Source: Coix lacryma-jobi var. lacryma-jobi (taxonomy: Eukaryota > Streptophyta > Magnoliopsida > Poales > Poaceae). From it: DNA of 64,000 bases. Numbering within the stretch: the stretch's first letter is position 1; each line of letters starts with the position of its first letter. The stretch lies in contig CM019822.1 in the NCBI GenBank assembly GCA_009763385.1, positions 11,006,127 through 11,070,126 of the forward strand. The letters run 5' to 3'. Below are positions 1 to 11,640 of the stretch, in pieces. The notes beneath the pieces are model-generated. The model did not search any database. It saw nothing but the letters and a program-made list of their open reading frames with translations, and had not been told where the DNA came from. The position numbers were made by a program, and so were the translations under genes.

Positions 1-121
1 TTTGTAATAGTTTGCTGAGGGGGAGACAAACAATGCAATTGATTTATCACTTTGTATCTTAATTAAATACACCTTGTCTGCATACTGGGACAATTTGCCA
101 AAGTATCATCAATTTGTGCAG

Positions 122-2956
122 GCATAGATGGAGTGGGAAATATGAAGCTCATTTGTGGGACAGTTCTTGCAGAGTAGAGGGACGTAGAAGGAAAGGGAAA
201 CAAGGTATCCATTTATTTTTAGCCATCTAACCTGACCTTTAATCTATAGGAGATAGGAGATTTACTCTTTGTATACCAAACCGTTACCTTTTGTTAGTAA
301 ATATTAACTCTATGGCATTGCCAGATATAGAAATATGGCCATGTAAAGAAAATAGTTTTCCTTGGGAGCTAATATTGTGCATTTATTTCTTTGCCATCTT
401 CTCATTTATCAATCATTGATTGAGAATCTTGGGCAATATATTCTGTAGCAGTGAGAGAACAGAACTAGGTTCTTGTCCAATTATAGAACTACAAATTTGA
501 TAGCTCTCTCCAGGCCACATTTCATTTAGTACAACCAATACTAAAAAATGTATGTAATTATGTATGCCATATCATTCTTCAGTCAGTGTCATGTTTCTTT
601 TGTTGCCAGTCAGTATTGAAGTTAGTTTTTTTTTGCATTATATAACTTTATCGTCAGTCCTAGTTCGACACATGCGTGTTAAGATGTTTATGTGCCTTGT
701 ATTGGTTGGTTCACTTACTATTTCTGGCACTGCACACTTGAGCTGTGATTATCGGATCAGCAAGCTCTTGAAAAAGTAGGTCAGCTACTCAGCTTACATT
801 TAGATGCAATAGATGATAAGTATGTGATGTGCCTTGTTGATCCCACATTTTGTCACCTTCTGAACGTCAATTAACTGGCGCTCTTAATAGACATTGTCTT
901 GTAGTGGAAGCAGCCAAGTATAGCTACAAAAATGGTCGCGTCCTTTATTATTTTCCTCAAAACATTAACTAACTTGTACTCTTAATAGACATTGTCTTGT
1001 TGTGGAAGCAGCAGGTATAGCTACAAGCCTACAAAAATAGTTGCCTCCTTTAGTAAATTCCTATGTTCATATGGGATAAGGAAAAACCATCATGCACTGT
1101 CTTATGAGAGTGCCTTTCGTTTAACATATAATTTGTTTCGTGACCTCGTATGTATAATAGGAGGGGAGCTTTCAATCATGCACTAGATAATTGTTTTGCT
1201 AATGATCACAACAATTTTGTTCTCTAAGTTGTTTTAACCCAGTATGTCATATCAACTGTTTCTGTTTCTGGTATATATAGCTGCTTTTCTAGATTGTATA
1301 TATATTTTAAGAAACATCAGTGACGGTCCCTACTTTTTTTCCCTTTATAGTGGTTACTAGCTGCTTTTCTAGATTGTATATATATTTTAAGAAACATCAG
1401 TGACGGTCCCTATTTTTTTCTATATAGTGGTTACTATGCACGTGCTTTAGAACGATTCAGTAACAATGGAAAATACGATATAATGGAACAATTTGTCAAT
1501 AACTGTGAAATAAACATAAACAAGCAAAGCCTTAGATTTTCAAAATAGCTTGAAATTTGACAAATCCAAATCCTATGCGCAATAAAACAGAGCAATCCAC
1601 ATATCTGAACCGTATTCTTATTTGTTTCCATCCATTCATCGTACGTTTTGTCATGAGAAAATAAAGTATCGAGAAATTACTCTTCAATCAATGAAATAGC
1701 CCTACGAACGACTAAAGCTGGTACTTCCCTGAGATCTTTTCCATCACTGAAGAGCATGGAATTAAATAGCCCGCTATTTTTGCCGCTATAGCCCGAAATA
1801 GCTTGAAAAAAATTGTGTCGCTATTTGCGTTCATGCACAATTCTGTCGCTATTTTGCCGCTAAAGTCCGCTAATTACAGTTTATAAAACGCTAAACACTT
1901 TAGCTTTAGCTCGCTATTTAAAACCATGCTGAAGAGATAAAGTACCACCATCAAAGATGATACAGTTTGTATGACATTTTTTTTTCTTTTTGCATGATGT
2001 GTATTTAGTTATCTGTGAATTTTTACTAACGGTTTCTTGCAATGGTGTTCTGATGTGGCCTTGCTTCAGTTTATCTAGGTAACTATTGTTAATCCATTTA
2101 CCGTCGTCTTGGTTCTTGTGTTTAAGGTTTGAGTATTTCCCCCTAAATTCTGTGTACCTTGCAGGAAGTTATGATACCGAGGAAAAAGCTGCCAGATCTT
2201 ATGATGTTGCTGCTATTAAATACTGGGGGGGAAATACCAGACTAAACTTTCCGGCAAGTTCTTTTCCTTTGGCTTCAGTGATATTTGTCAGTTACATGAT
2301 GGTCTTATACATGTCAACAATCATTCCAGATTTCACAATATGAAAAGGAATTGGAGGACATAAGGGATTTGTCTCGAGAGGAATGTGTGACATACTTGAG
2401 AAGGTATGTTATCAAAATCTTCCCCATTTATATCACTATGTAGAGAAATGGCTACCACAGTAATTTGTCTCAATCATGCAGGAGGAGCAGCTGCTTTTCA
2501 AGAGGAGCTTCTATTTATAGAGGAGTGACAAGGTTACCTATCTGTTTATTTGTTTTCTTGAGCTTGCTGAGACTTGAAAGCATTACCTTTTTGTTCTGTA
2601 CACTGAAACTGAACTACAATCTTGTCCTACGGCAGAAGGCAGAAAGATGGGAGATGGCAAGCACGCATAGGACTGGTTGCTGGAACTAGAGACATTTACC
2701 TGGGAACATTCAGTATGCAGCACATGAACTGTGATTTACACATGCTTTTGTAACTTATTTGAGTTTACTGATGATTTTTATTTTGTTTGAATCAGAAACG
2801 GAGGAAGAAGCCGCAGAGGCTTATGATATTGCTGCCATTGAGATACGTGGCAAAAATGCTGTGACTAATTTTGACAGAAGCAACTATGTTGACAAGGGTA
2901 TGCACTGTATAGAAGGAGAAGGCTTGAGGCTGCTCGCATCCAAGCCAGAAGAATGA
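122..2956 (+). CDS. AP2-family transcription factor with two AP2 domains (3' part)
   Basis: This is a sequence-specific DNA-binding nuclear factor of the ANT/WRI1-like AP2 group. The start and first exons lie left of the window. Exons that keep frame: 122-204, 2070-2078 (9 bases), 2165-2253, 2330-2403, 2482-2532, 2636-2712 and 2796-2956 (stop). The first AP2 repeat reads RHRWSGKYEAHLWD, then VYLGSYDTEEKAARSYDVAA and KYWG..LNFP. A linker with YEKELEDIRDLSREE follows. The second repeat reads YRGVTRRQKDGRWQARIG, then DIYLGTFKTEEEAAEAYD and NAVTNFD. The C-terminal tail is short and ends LLASKPEE. The 9-base exon coding VYL is a hallmark of this group. The intron after 2253 uses GC-AG. The acceptor before 2636 is a tandem cagaag, so use of 2639 would drop one residue. 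The long intron 205-2069 holds a hAT MITE and a tandem duplication. The frame is open throughout, so the gene is probably functional. The exact orthologue is not resolved; a WRI3/WRI4/ADAP-type factor is the nearest guess. Confidence 0.93.
1279..1437. repeat. 80-bp tandem duplication in AP2 intron
   Basis: Two adjacent copies of an about 80-bp unit, starting near 1281 (ctgcttttctagattg) and 1361, differ at a few bases near their ends. The duplication is intronic and has no coding sense. Confidence 0.85.
1755..1928. mobile_element. hAT-type MITE, 174 bp, in AP2 intron
   Basis: Terminal inverted repeats begin CATGG..TTAAATAGC on both ends. They are flanked by a perfect 8-bp direct repeat CTGAAGAG (1747-1754 and 1929-1936), the size expected for hAT transposition. 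The interior is rich in gctatttt/ccgctat words and has no ORF. Confidence 0.85.
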
Positions 2957-4675
2957 TTTGAAGTTCATTGCAGTGATTGGTTATTGAGCAGATTTGGCCA
3001 GACATATATGAAGCTTAGTTGGTACATACAGATAGAAGAACTGGTTGCAGTTTGTCAATATCCCTGCTTTTAAGATTACAGTTAAATCGACCCACTAGCA
3101 AAAATTGTGCCAGGAAGTTTTTGAGCTTGTGTATCATAAGGCTTTGTAGGATAGATCTTTCTGCAAATGTTAGCAAGTCAATGTTTACTGTTTGATAGCT
3201 TCCTGTTATCAGAGTGCACGTTCCTCAAATCTTTCTGAAGAACGTCCTTGCGTATGATCTTGAGGGAGTGTGTTTTACCTGGGCGTTTGCCACTTTTAAC
3301 CCCCTTTACCTTTGGTATCCATGCCTTCTGCAGTTCTGCTTGCACTTTCCTCACAAAAAAATGCCCCAAAAGCAGCATTTACGTCTGTCTTACATTCATG
3401 TAATCATGTTTACTTTAACTTCAGCGGTTGTTTGCATACACACCCTTACTAGAAAACAACCGAAGCGGGTGCCCGCCAGGATGGGGATCAGGCAGGGGCG
3501 GTCTGCGTGAGGAGCCAGGGACCGGGACCAGGAGCACCTTTGGTGCTGGCTGCAGGCGCGGGCCCACGATATGGAGTGCAGCGGCGGCGTGCCTCGAGCT
3601 GAATTTCATACATGAGTCATCGGTTGGGTCAACCGGATGCTGTCCACAACGTCGGAACAGACCGATCTTTTCCATGATTCCGTTTCCGTCACCAATTCAC
3701 CACCATTTCCAACCAGAACTACTGAACCAGCGATTTCACAATGCACAAATCGGTTGAACAAAAGCCTGCATTGGTTGATCTTTCCAGCTACCTGTGAATC
3801 TCTTTACGACTTGAGGAACTTCTGCAACCTACTCCCAGAGGAAAGTTCAGGTGCTCCCATGCTCCCACACCGCCGAAAAACACTTCGAAGTCTACACAGG
3901 AAAAGTTCAGGAGCTTCCGTGCTCCCACACATCAAGAATCACACACAAATTTACAACCAAAATATGCATGGATAGATCTTTCACCGGAGTTCCAAACCTG
4001 CTAGGACACCAAAACACTCCAACACACATAGATTGAGGTGTATACATACTACGTAGGCATCCACAGACCCAATAAATAAGATCCACACTGAGCGTGAGCG
4101 TGAGGTAGGCAGACTGCTCGGACAACCACATCCACATAAGTGCAAGGTCAGTGCTCCGGGCAGCTTTAATAAAAACATAACATTCGGTCAACCTCCCATG
4201 GCATGGCAGTCCACTGTCCACATGGTTTACACCTAAATCAGATAAGAGACAGAAATACCTAGAACAAGTACCTTCATGAAACTGGTGAGGCACATAACTA
4301 TAGTCAAGTGCCACAAATAAATAATTTTCAGAAACATGAAATATTCATGACATGACAATTATATGAGGGGTTCCATCGCTACAACATATTTACACCAATT
4401 ATTGTTGTCCAGCTACACAATATTATCGATTCAGTAGGTGCAAAATGCAGTCCTAATATCCAGACATCTTCCTCCAAACTGATCCTAGCAAATTCCTGCA
4501 TTGAGTAAAAATTATGAAACCACAAATACTTAAAAAAGTTACCTTGCAAAGGTCTGAACGAATACTTTTTTTTTTCAAGAAAATGGAACACATAAGACTT
4601 AGAAACATCGATGGGGGCAGGAGGGCATAAATCATGCAGCTAAGCTCACCTGGCAAGTGAAAGAAAAAGGGTTGC
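2957..4675. other. 3' flanks between AP2 and HVA22-like genes
   Basis: The first few hundred bases are probably the AP2 3' UTR. A GC-rich patch (about 3450-3660) follows. Two imperfect 60-bp tandem units (aaagttcagg..gctcccaca) lie at about 3842-3960. I see no supportable gene. The HVA22-like 3' UTR should lie just left of 4676. Confidence 0.6.
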
Positions 4676-7517
4676 CTAGTATTGATATTCTGGATTGAAG
4701 AAAGGATTCACTTCCCTTGCTTCAGATTCTCGTTGAATCCTGGCCCTCCTTTCAACCTCTACCTCCTCCAGAATTGAGCGCTTTGGGTTTGAACTCTTAA
4801 ACTGCACATGTGAAACGGGGATATTTATGTTCCTAAGATCCATTTTTTTCAGATGAACTCTAAGATTGCTTTTTTTGGATGAAGGTCCCTAAGATCGCTT
4901 GTTTCAAAGAAAATATTCGAGGAAGTAAACCAAAGATAAATGTGAGCTACAAAACAGAAAAGAAATTAAGATAATGCGCCATATGCCATACAGTTTCTTG
5001 CAATAAAAATTGGACTAGGCCACTGGGATGTGCGATACCCAAAAGCCTTGTGATTCTATAAACAGTAAAACAATGTTTCCACGTTTTGGACAACAGGATA
5101 AAAGAGCACCTGCTAACTGCTAAGGGATTGTGTCCCTTTGATTTTTCATAAACTAACTTATTCAGTTTTGATGCCGAGGCTAGAAGTTAAACTTCCTTCA
5201 TCTAAAAAACACTCAATTCAGTTTTGTGTTAAGCTCAACAAGCCAACTTTTGTTCAGTTTTGTGTTAAGCTCAACAAGCAAACTTATTGAATAATGCCTA
5301 AAAGCTGCAAGAGTGACTGAGTGAACCTAGCTCATAAGAGCACCAGAAACTATCAAACTCTAGGTCACCCTCATTTGCCCTTAGCTTTGTTGAAGAGAGT
5401 CCTTACACGATTTCTGAAAATAAAGTCCAGCTATTTCATCCTGACTTAAAGCTCATTCTAGTAATAAGCCCTTCAGTAAGGTATAAAGGCCTAAGAATGT
5501 GGAAAATGTGGAGGCAGTCTCTCCTCAGCTGTCGAGTTTTTTAGAATGTAGGAAATCACTAAAACAATATTTGATAGATGACAACGACAGTTGTTAACTG
5601 GAATTCCGTAGTATGCATAACAAAAACCACACGGCAATATCATTAACCATTAGAGCATCATCAGCACTGTAGACTTGTAGAGTCACTTAACTGTGCTTCT
5701 CACAGCACAAACAAACTAACTGGTGCCAAGTGGCCACCATTTTCACAAATGAGAATGGTAAAATTTAACAAGAAACAGATAATACCTTGTTAACAAGATT
5801 CTCAAACGCTTTTGATCCATTTTGCTCAATGTATCTCTGTGCAGCTGAAATTACATCATCAGGCCAACTGGATTCATCCTTCTTTGGAATATACCATATG
5901 TTTACAACTTGCTGATTTACAATCATTGGCCTCACAAAATGCTCATATACATGTGCAGCTCCATTGAACTGTGGCAGTACTAACCAGCAATTGAAAAACA
6001 GTTTTGCATAAGACCAGAAAGGGAGCCTACAAAGTGCAAAAGTTATGCTTGTGACGAGCATTTCCATTCATCTCATGATGTATCCAAGAATCTTATCAGC
6101 CAAATCATGAGATAGCAGTGAATCATGAAGCGCGGTACTAAAACAAAGAAGGTCAATAGCAAAGAAATCAAGGTACTATGTTTATAGCCCTAAAAAATAT
6201 TCCACATATGACCATCATGCTAAGTTCCAAGATGCACACCAAACTAAAGCTAAGATGAAATGTGCGCTTGTGCAGAAAGTTTGTTGTTTTTACCATTCGA
6301 GTACTGGAGCAAAGGTGAGCTCGAATAGAGTGATAAATGAGTACAGCACCCAGTATGTGAGCCACTGCTGATCATCCACAGCAGATTTTGTTTCAATTGC
6401 TCTAACAGAGGCATACCTGTGGAAAACATCCAATGAGGTAAAACAGAATCAATAATCATCAAATGGAAGACAATTAGCATTTATATGTTTATCTAAAAGG
6501 TTAACAAATTAACTTACAGAGGATACGCAAGTGAAACTACAGGCCTGCAAAGACAAACAAATAGAGGATTAAAAAATCTTCAAATTGCAGCTGAACATTC
6601 AGTGATGTCCAAAAACCATAACTGAACCTAATTTTTACTTGACTGACAGAAAGCTAACACACAGGCAGATGCTATCACATCTAGCAACCACCAGTGAGGC
6701 ATATTCTCTAGATACCACGTTCTTATGTATTGCCATGTTCTATAAGGAGAAGCTATCCTGCTTATCATACTGATATATGCAACTGAAGATACTAGTAATT
6801 CTGCAGAAGTTGCAAAATCACGAGGAGCTAATAGCTTAAAATTCCATCCTTATGTTTAAAAGGGTTGCTAAGCCATCAGCAACAGCAAAGATACACTGAT
6901 CTAAAAAGAAAGAACATCAGAATGTCATCATCATAGGGTCCATCATTTGGTCAAATCTTATTTGCTAACCGATTTTTTCACATAATCTTTGTCGTGCATG
7001 GACATAATCATTTTGTTCCTTCTTCGTTCCTTTTTGGAAATTTAACAGGCTCCTTCCAGAACTAAAATGCTGAAGTCTTAATCTGGAAGGTTACATGGCA
7101 TTTCACGATTTCATTAATCATGCTCAGTTCCACATCAGGTTTTGGGTAGGGTCACAATCACTCGCCCTATGTACATAAATTGTTTACTGATACTACTGGT
7201 ATGAACAGCAACTGCTGAGCGAAAAACCCTGAACCCAGCCATAATATAGGAACCGCAACCAAAAATTCCCAGCACCTCTGTCCACAAATCACGCAATGAT
7301 TGGAGCACGCTCCGTCTAGGTGACTTGACAGAACAGGATAACTCCGCATCTCTAGTGAAATAGCAGCACCGCTCACGAATCGCACGGGGAACGCAGAGAC
7401 GAGCAGCTCAAGAGCTAAGCATCTGAAGGGGGGGAATCAGATCAGGAATGCGTACCCCGCGAGAACATCCATGTTGTTGACCAAGACCTTGAGGAAAGAT
7501 CCGGATCCGCCCCCCAT
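4676..7517 (-). CDS. HVA22-like protein (TB2/DP1/HVA22 family)
   Basis: This is a predicted ER-membrane reticulon/DP1-like protein. In cereals the family's founder is induced by ABA and stress and is linked to ER shape and vesicle traffic. Five exons, all with canonical splice sites and consistent phase: 7517-7456, 6544-6518 (27 bases), 6416-6294, 6026-5786 and 4801-4676. They encode 192 aa. The N-terminus is MGGGSGSFLKVLVNNMDVLAG. The hydrophobic hairpin with YPLYASVRAIE and DDQQWLTYWVLYS follows. The family core LPFWSYAKLFFNCWLVLPQF..AAHVYEHFVRP lies in exon 4. The tail is charged (EEVEVERRARIQRE) and ends NPFFNPEYQY. The start is chosen because the family N-terminus begins at this ATG and exon 1 splices in frame. 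The gene converges on the AP2 gene and is intact. Confidence 0.95.
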
Positions 7518-7695
7518 TCCACAGTCCGCCTAGCAAAAACCGCGAAATCTGCAGAGGAATGCGAGAGCCGACCTGAGATGAGCGGAGCCGCTGGGTTTGG
7601 TGGTCTAGAACCTGCGACTGCGAGTGAGAGGCCGCCTTTCCTTTTCTTCACTCCTTCACCAACCTCCGTGTCTTCCCCCCTTCGTCGCCGACCTG

Positions 7696-7766
7696 ACGTG
7701 GCCGAGTGTTTTTGCTCTTTGCTCCATCATCCGAATACGACGTGTGGACCAAGGTCGTGGCACGTG
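7696..7766 (-). promoter_or_regulatory. Cluster of ACGT-core (ABRE/G-box) motifs upstream of HVA22-like gene
   Basis: Three ACGT-core motifs lie 180-250 bases upstream of the HVA22-like ATG: ACGTGGC at 7696-7702, ACGTGTGG at 7740-7747 and a palindromic CACGTG G-box at 7761-7766. ABA-responsive elements have this core, and the barley family founder is ABA-inducible through such elements. The regulatory role here is inferred. Confidence 0.5.
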
Positions 7767-7859
7767 ATAGCAGAGGCCCATGAAGTGTACCGGATTGGGC
7801 CAGATCCAATGGGCCTGTACGATACAGGAGCCACAACAAGTCACCATCATCCTAATCGA

Positions 7860-8437
7860 AACAACTTTCTTTAGATGATTTGATTTGATGAGTCTCACTC
7901 AGATGATTTGATGAGTAAAATATTTTTTTAGATAAGGTGATGAATAAAAATATGAGTATAAACTATCCTAGCCGCTACATAATGATAATGCATCAGGTGT
8001 TATCGAAACACCTGGTGCGGAGAGAAAAATAATCTATTACTAACGATTTGGGATTTTTTTTAAAAAAAATTGTTTGCAGTCATAAAATAATTAGCAGGCT
8101 TTGGGTGGTCGGAGCATAAGGCAATTAAAGATAGGGATCATCTATATTTATATATCTATATCTTTCGTAAAGCTAATCTCCCGCTATAAGTTCTATCTAA
8201 ACATGCGAGATATACATATATCTTCCACTAATTGTCCATATCATTTTTTACTAATAGTTATATTACACCAACTTCTAACCTTTTATTGCAAGTTATTCAT
8301 ATCATCTTCACTTAATTTCAATAATTCTTCACAACCCTGACAACATTAGTGCAAGGTGAATGATGAATACACAATTTTGTGGGGGGACGAAAACCTAATC
8401 CCTTCAACACAACGCCAAACATATAAATAAAGTCATA
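7860..8437. other. AT-rich intergenic DNA
   Basis: There is no gene. A short perfect hairpin (caggtgt near 7994, acacctg near 8008) is the only structure noted. Confidence 0.5.
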
Positions 8438-9012
8438 CCTCCTCCGTCCCTAAAAGAATAGATTTATAGATTGAGAATTTGTTGTAGAATAGATCTATTT
8501 ATAGGCCCTCACCATCCAAATACCTACTCCCTCCGTTTCTAGATATTTGTCGTCCTCGTTTCCTAAGAAATGTCTTTGATTATTTTTTTATAAAAATATT
8601 AATATTTGTGATACATGATTGATATTATTAGATAGATTTTTAATCTAGTTTTTTAATAAATTTATTTAGAGATACAAATATTATACACTTTTTCTGTAAA
8701 TCGAGCCAAACTTGTGGCACAAAAATAAAAAACGACACATAAAAAGGGACAGAGGGAGTATATTATTTCCTTGGAGTTTCAAACGGTCCAATTATTCCTA
8801 CTGGACATCATGCTCCATCCAATGGTTGATATAGTGAGTGCGACACATTAATATATACTGGAAGCACCAAAACTTATTGCTCCAATGCAACTTCTTAGTC
8901 AGTGCAGTTAAAGTTAATAAGTTTAATAAGGAGGTAGTAAGACCTTTTCTCTTGTTTGCTAATAATGTATGTTCTAAACCTGCTAAAATCTATTCTTTCA
9001 GGATATAGGGAG
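8438..9012. mobile_element. Stowaway (Tc1/mariner-type) MITE, outer copy
   Basis: The left end cctccgtccctaaaagaat and the right end attctttcagg..agggag form an inverted repeat. TA target duplications lie at 8436-8437 and 9013-9014. A second Stowaway (8527-8758) is nested inside, so the unit without it is about 340 bp. Confidence 0.75.
8527..8758. mobile_element. Stowaway MITE, nested inner copy
   Basis: It starts CTCCCTCCGTTTC, ends with GGGACAGAGGGAG, and is flanked by TA on both sides (8525-8526, 8759-8760). Length is 232 bp. It lies inside the 8438-9012 element and is therefore younger. Confidence 0.85.
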
Positions 9013-9133
9013 TAGTAGGGAGTATAAAAAAGCTCGGTCTCTTGGGATTGATCTCTCCAAACGTATATCACATAATGACTGAAGGAAAAAAAAAATCTAG
9101 AACTGGAGTCGAGAAAACAATAATAAAGACATA

Positions 9134-9392
9134 CTCTCTCAGTATCGCATTTAGATGACGTTTAGGACAGCGACACGGTCTCCAAAGTGCAACTTTGACC
9201 ACTTGTATTTTTAAAAATATTTGTTGTAAAATGATATATGTATACTTTTATAAAAGTACTTTTCAAGATAAATGTATTTGTATGATTTTTATATCTCTAA
9301 ACTCAATAATTTAAAAGTTATTTATGATTTATATTCTCAATATTTGACTCAAACTTTATCCAAAACATCATCTAAAAATGATACGAAGGGAG
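9134..9392. mobile_element. Stowaway-like MITE
   Basis: The left end is ctctctcagtatcgca and the right end is tgatacgaagggag. They are complementary and flanked by TA (9132-9133, 9393-9394). Length is 259 bp; no ORF. Confidence 0.75.
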
Positions 9393-10188
9393 TATATAGT
9401 AAAAAAAAAGTACACGATCTGCTGACTCAACACGTTGACTACTTGACGCATGTACTACTAGCACCGGCCGGGTCCGGGAGGAGGATGCGTGCACGGATCT
9501 GCTCACCCAACGCTACCGCTACGGAACAGAAGCGGATTCGCAGGATCGATGATGGATCGACAGCGACCGGCCGCCACCCCCCCGCCGCTCCCGGCGGGCC
9601 GCGCTAAACGACTCGCCAGAGCTTTCGCGCAAAAGCCGGGCTCCGCACGGGCGCGCGCCTCTCGGCCCAACAGCAACAGGGCGAACCCGAGCTGGTTCGT
9701 TCGTTCTCTCGCCGATGGGACGAACCCCGAGGCCGGACGCGGACGGAGGCCGGGGCCGGGCGAGGCGAGCCCCCAATCCCCAATCCCCAATCCTCAATCC
9801 CCAGGTGGTGGAGAGCAGACGGAATGATGAGCGCATGCGTGCCGGCCGGAGTGGCTTGTGCGCGGGCGGGAGGAGATCGAGGTTTCGGGAGGACGACCAC
9901 CGCGCCGCAGCGCCCGTCTGGTCTGTCCTGTGTCCTCCCGTCCGGTGGGAACTGTTCGTCAAATCTGCTGCTGGTGCTGCGGCGGCCTCAAATGCCTCCG
10001 CGCCCAGCCACGTCCTGTCGTCGTTGTTGGCCTTTGGCGGCCCTGGTGGCGGCTTGGCCGTGCCCGTGGCCGGTGGCCGCCATCCCAATCCCAAAACCTG
10101 CAGCCTAGCTAGCTAGTACTACTGCCAAGGCGCACTAGCTAGCCCGTCCCCGGTTGGGTACGGCCGACCGCGACGTCTCTGCCTACTG
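9393..10188. other. GC-rich intergenic stretch, no gene recognised
   Basis: The base composition changes sharply to GC-rich from about 9450 to 10110. Several overlapping open frames exist on both strands, but none shows a recognisable domain. The caatcccc run at 9774-9803 is a short tandem repeat. Confidence 0.4.
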
Positions 10189-10456
10189 CTCCCTCCATCC
10201 CCGCTCCATCGCCAGATATAAGACGCGCACGTATTTCAAAATTCAAACTTTCTTATCTTTGACTAAAAATTAGTCTAATCATATGAAAAGCTTATGCTAA
10301 AAAGTAATTGTTTTATATTTGTATTTAGAAATACTTTCTAATGATCAAACTTTTAATTTCTATAAATTATATATTATAAGAGAAATTATATGTCAAAATA
10401 TATTTTTGAAGACCGTGTCAGATCAAATCGCGTCTTATATCTTGGGACGGAGGGAG
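10189..10456. mobile_element. Stowaway MITE
   Basis: Left end ctccctccatcc, with agatataagacgcg just inside; right end cgcgtcttatatcttgg then acggagggag. The ends are strongly complementary. The TA duplication is clear only on the right. Length is about 268 bp. Confidence 0.75.
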
Positions 10457-11640
10457 TACTACCATCTCTCTCGCTCGAGGCCTCGAGTACTCCCTCCGTC
10501 CCTTCATGTGTGTCGTCCGGAAAGCGTGTCCGTGAGGGAAATACGAATTTTTAGAGACAGACATTCAGGGACGGAGACGGTAGATTTGTATATACTCCTA
10601 TGCGTGATCTCGATCTCGAAGGACGTGACCGAGAGTGACGTACCGCATGTAGCTAGATTCCCCGGTCGGCCGAGAGCGGCGTATATGGTGGTGATGAACA
10701 CCGACGACGGCAAGGCAAATTGAATCCAGATATGCCATGCCAGTTGCCAGGGGAAGGGAGGAGGCATCCTCCTCGGCCGTGCAACGTGCACGCATGAATC
10801 TCCCCGGCCCCCAGCCACTACTAGCTCGCTGCTGCTTGCCAATGCCTGCTTGCTTGCTCGATGGAGTGGATGGATCGCGCGCGCGCGCGTTCGCGCCACG
10901 GCGGCACAAACTATGCTGCATGCACCCCCGTCCGTCTTTTGCTTTTGCTGCTAATCATCGTGTTCCAAACTCGGCAAAGGCGGGGCGGGGTAATCATGCT
11001 GCTTTTGTTAAGTGTGCGCGACGTGCGTACGACCCAGCACGGCCGCGAGCAAATTAAGCCTTTTCCTTCATTCCCCCGTCTTATAAACCTTGTGACGACG
11101 ACGGCTCGAGTGACCCATGCACGGCAGCTGCATGTCGCGCGCCCATCTGGTGTGGTCTGTTCATGTTCATGCTCCGTTAGCTTCATGAGCGCTGCATGCC
11201 ATCCGGCCTGTTCTATAAGAATAAACAAGCATCACCCCTTGCACAGAAATGATGTACACATGATCATTCGATATGATGCTACACTCTTCAAATGACAGTT
11301 ATTAATTATGGCGACAAATATACAGAACTTTTTTTTTCTAGTAATTTTCGCGCAGACCCACCAACATAAACAAATCCACCCATTTCTGTGCCTACTTAAT
11401 TATTATTAAGAGATCAATCAATACTTAACTTAGCTTCGTTATCTAGCTCACAAAATGGCTAAGCTATAGCAATTCGAAGACGTACGCGCACATTTGTTTT
11501 GTGGGTGAATATAAAGATTTGTGCCATGGGTACTTATATGGTGAAATTTTGTTCCTAGTATTTACTGATTATATATTTTAGCGTTGATGCATTCACAACA
11601 CACCTATCAATATATATTAGTAGAGAAACGACCTTTCGTT
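10457..11640. other. Intergenic, mixed GC content
   Basis: A second ctccctccgtccc word at about 10490 with a complementary agggacggag near 10567 suggests a truncated Stowaway end. The remainder (GC-rich to about 11100, then AT-rich) shows no gene. Confidence 0.4.

Noticed and set aside
9489..10116. Several long overlapping open frames on both strands
   Set aside because: GC-rich composition leaves few stops on either strand. No domain, splice support or coherent amino-acid pattern.
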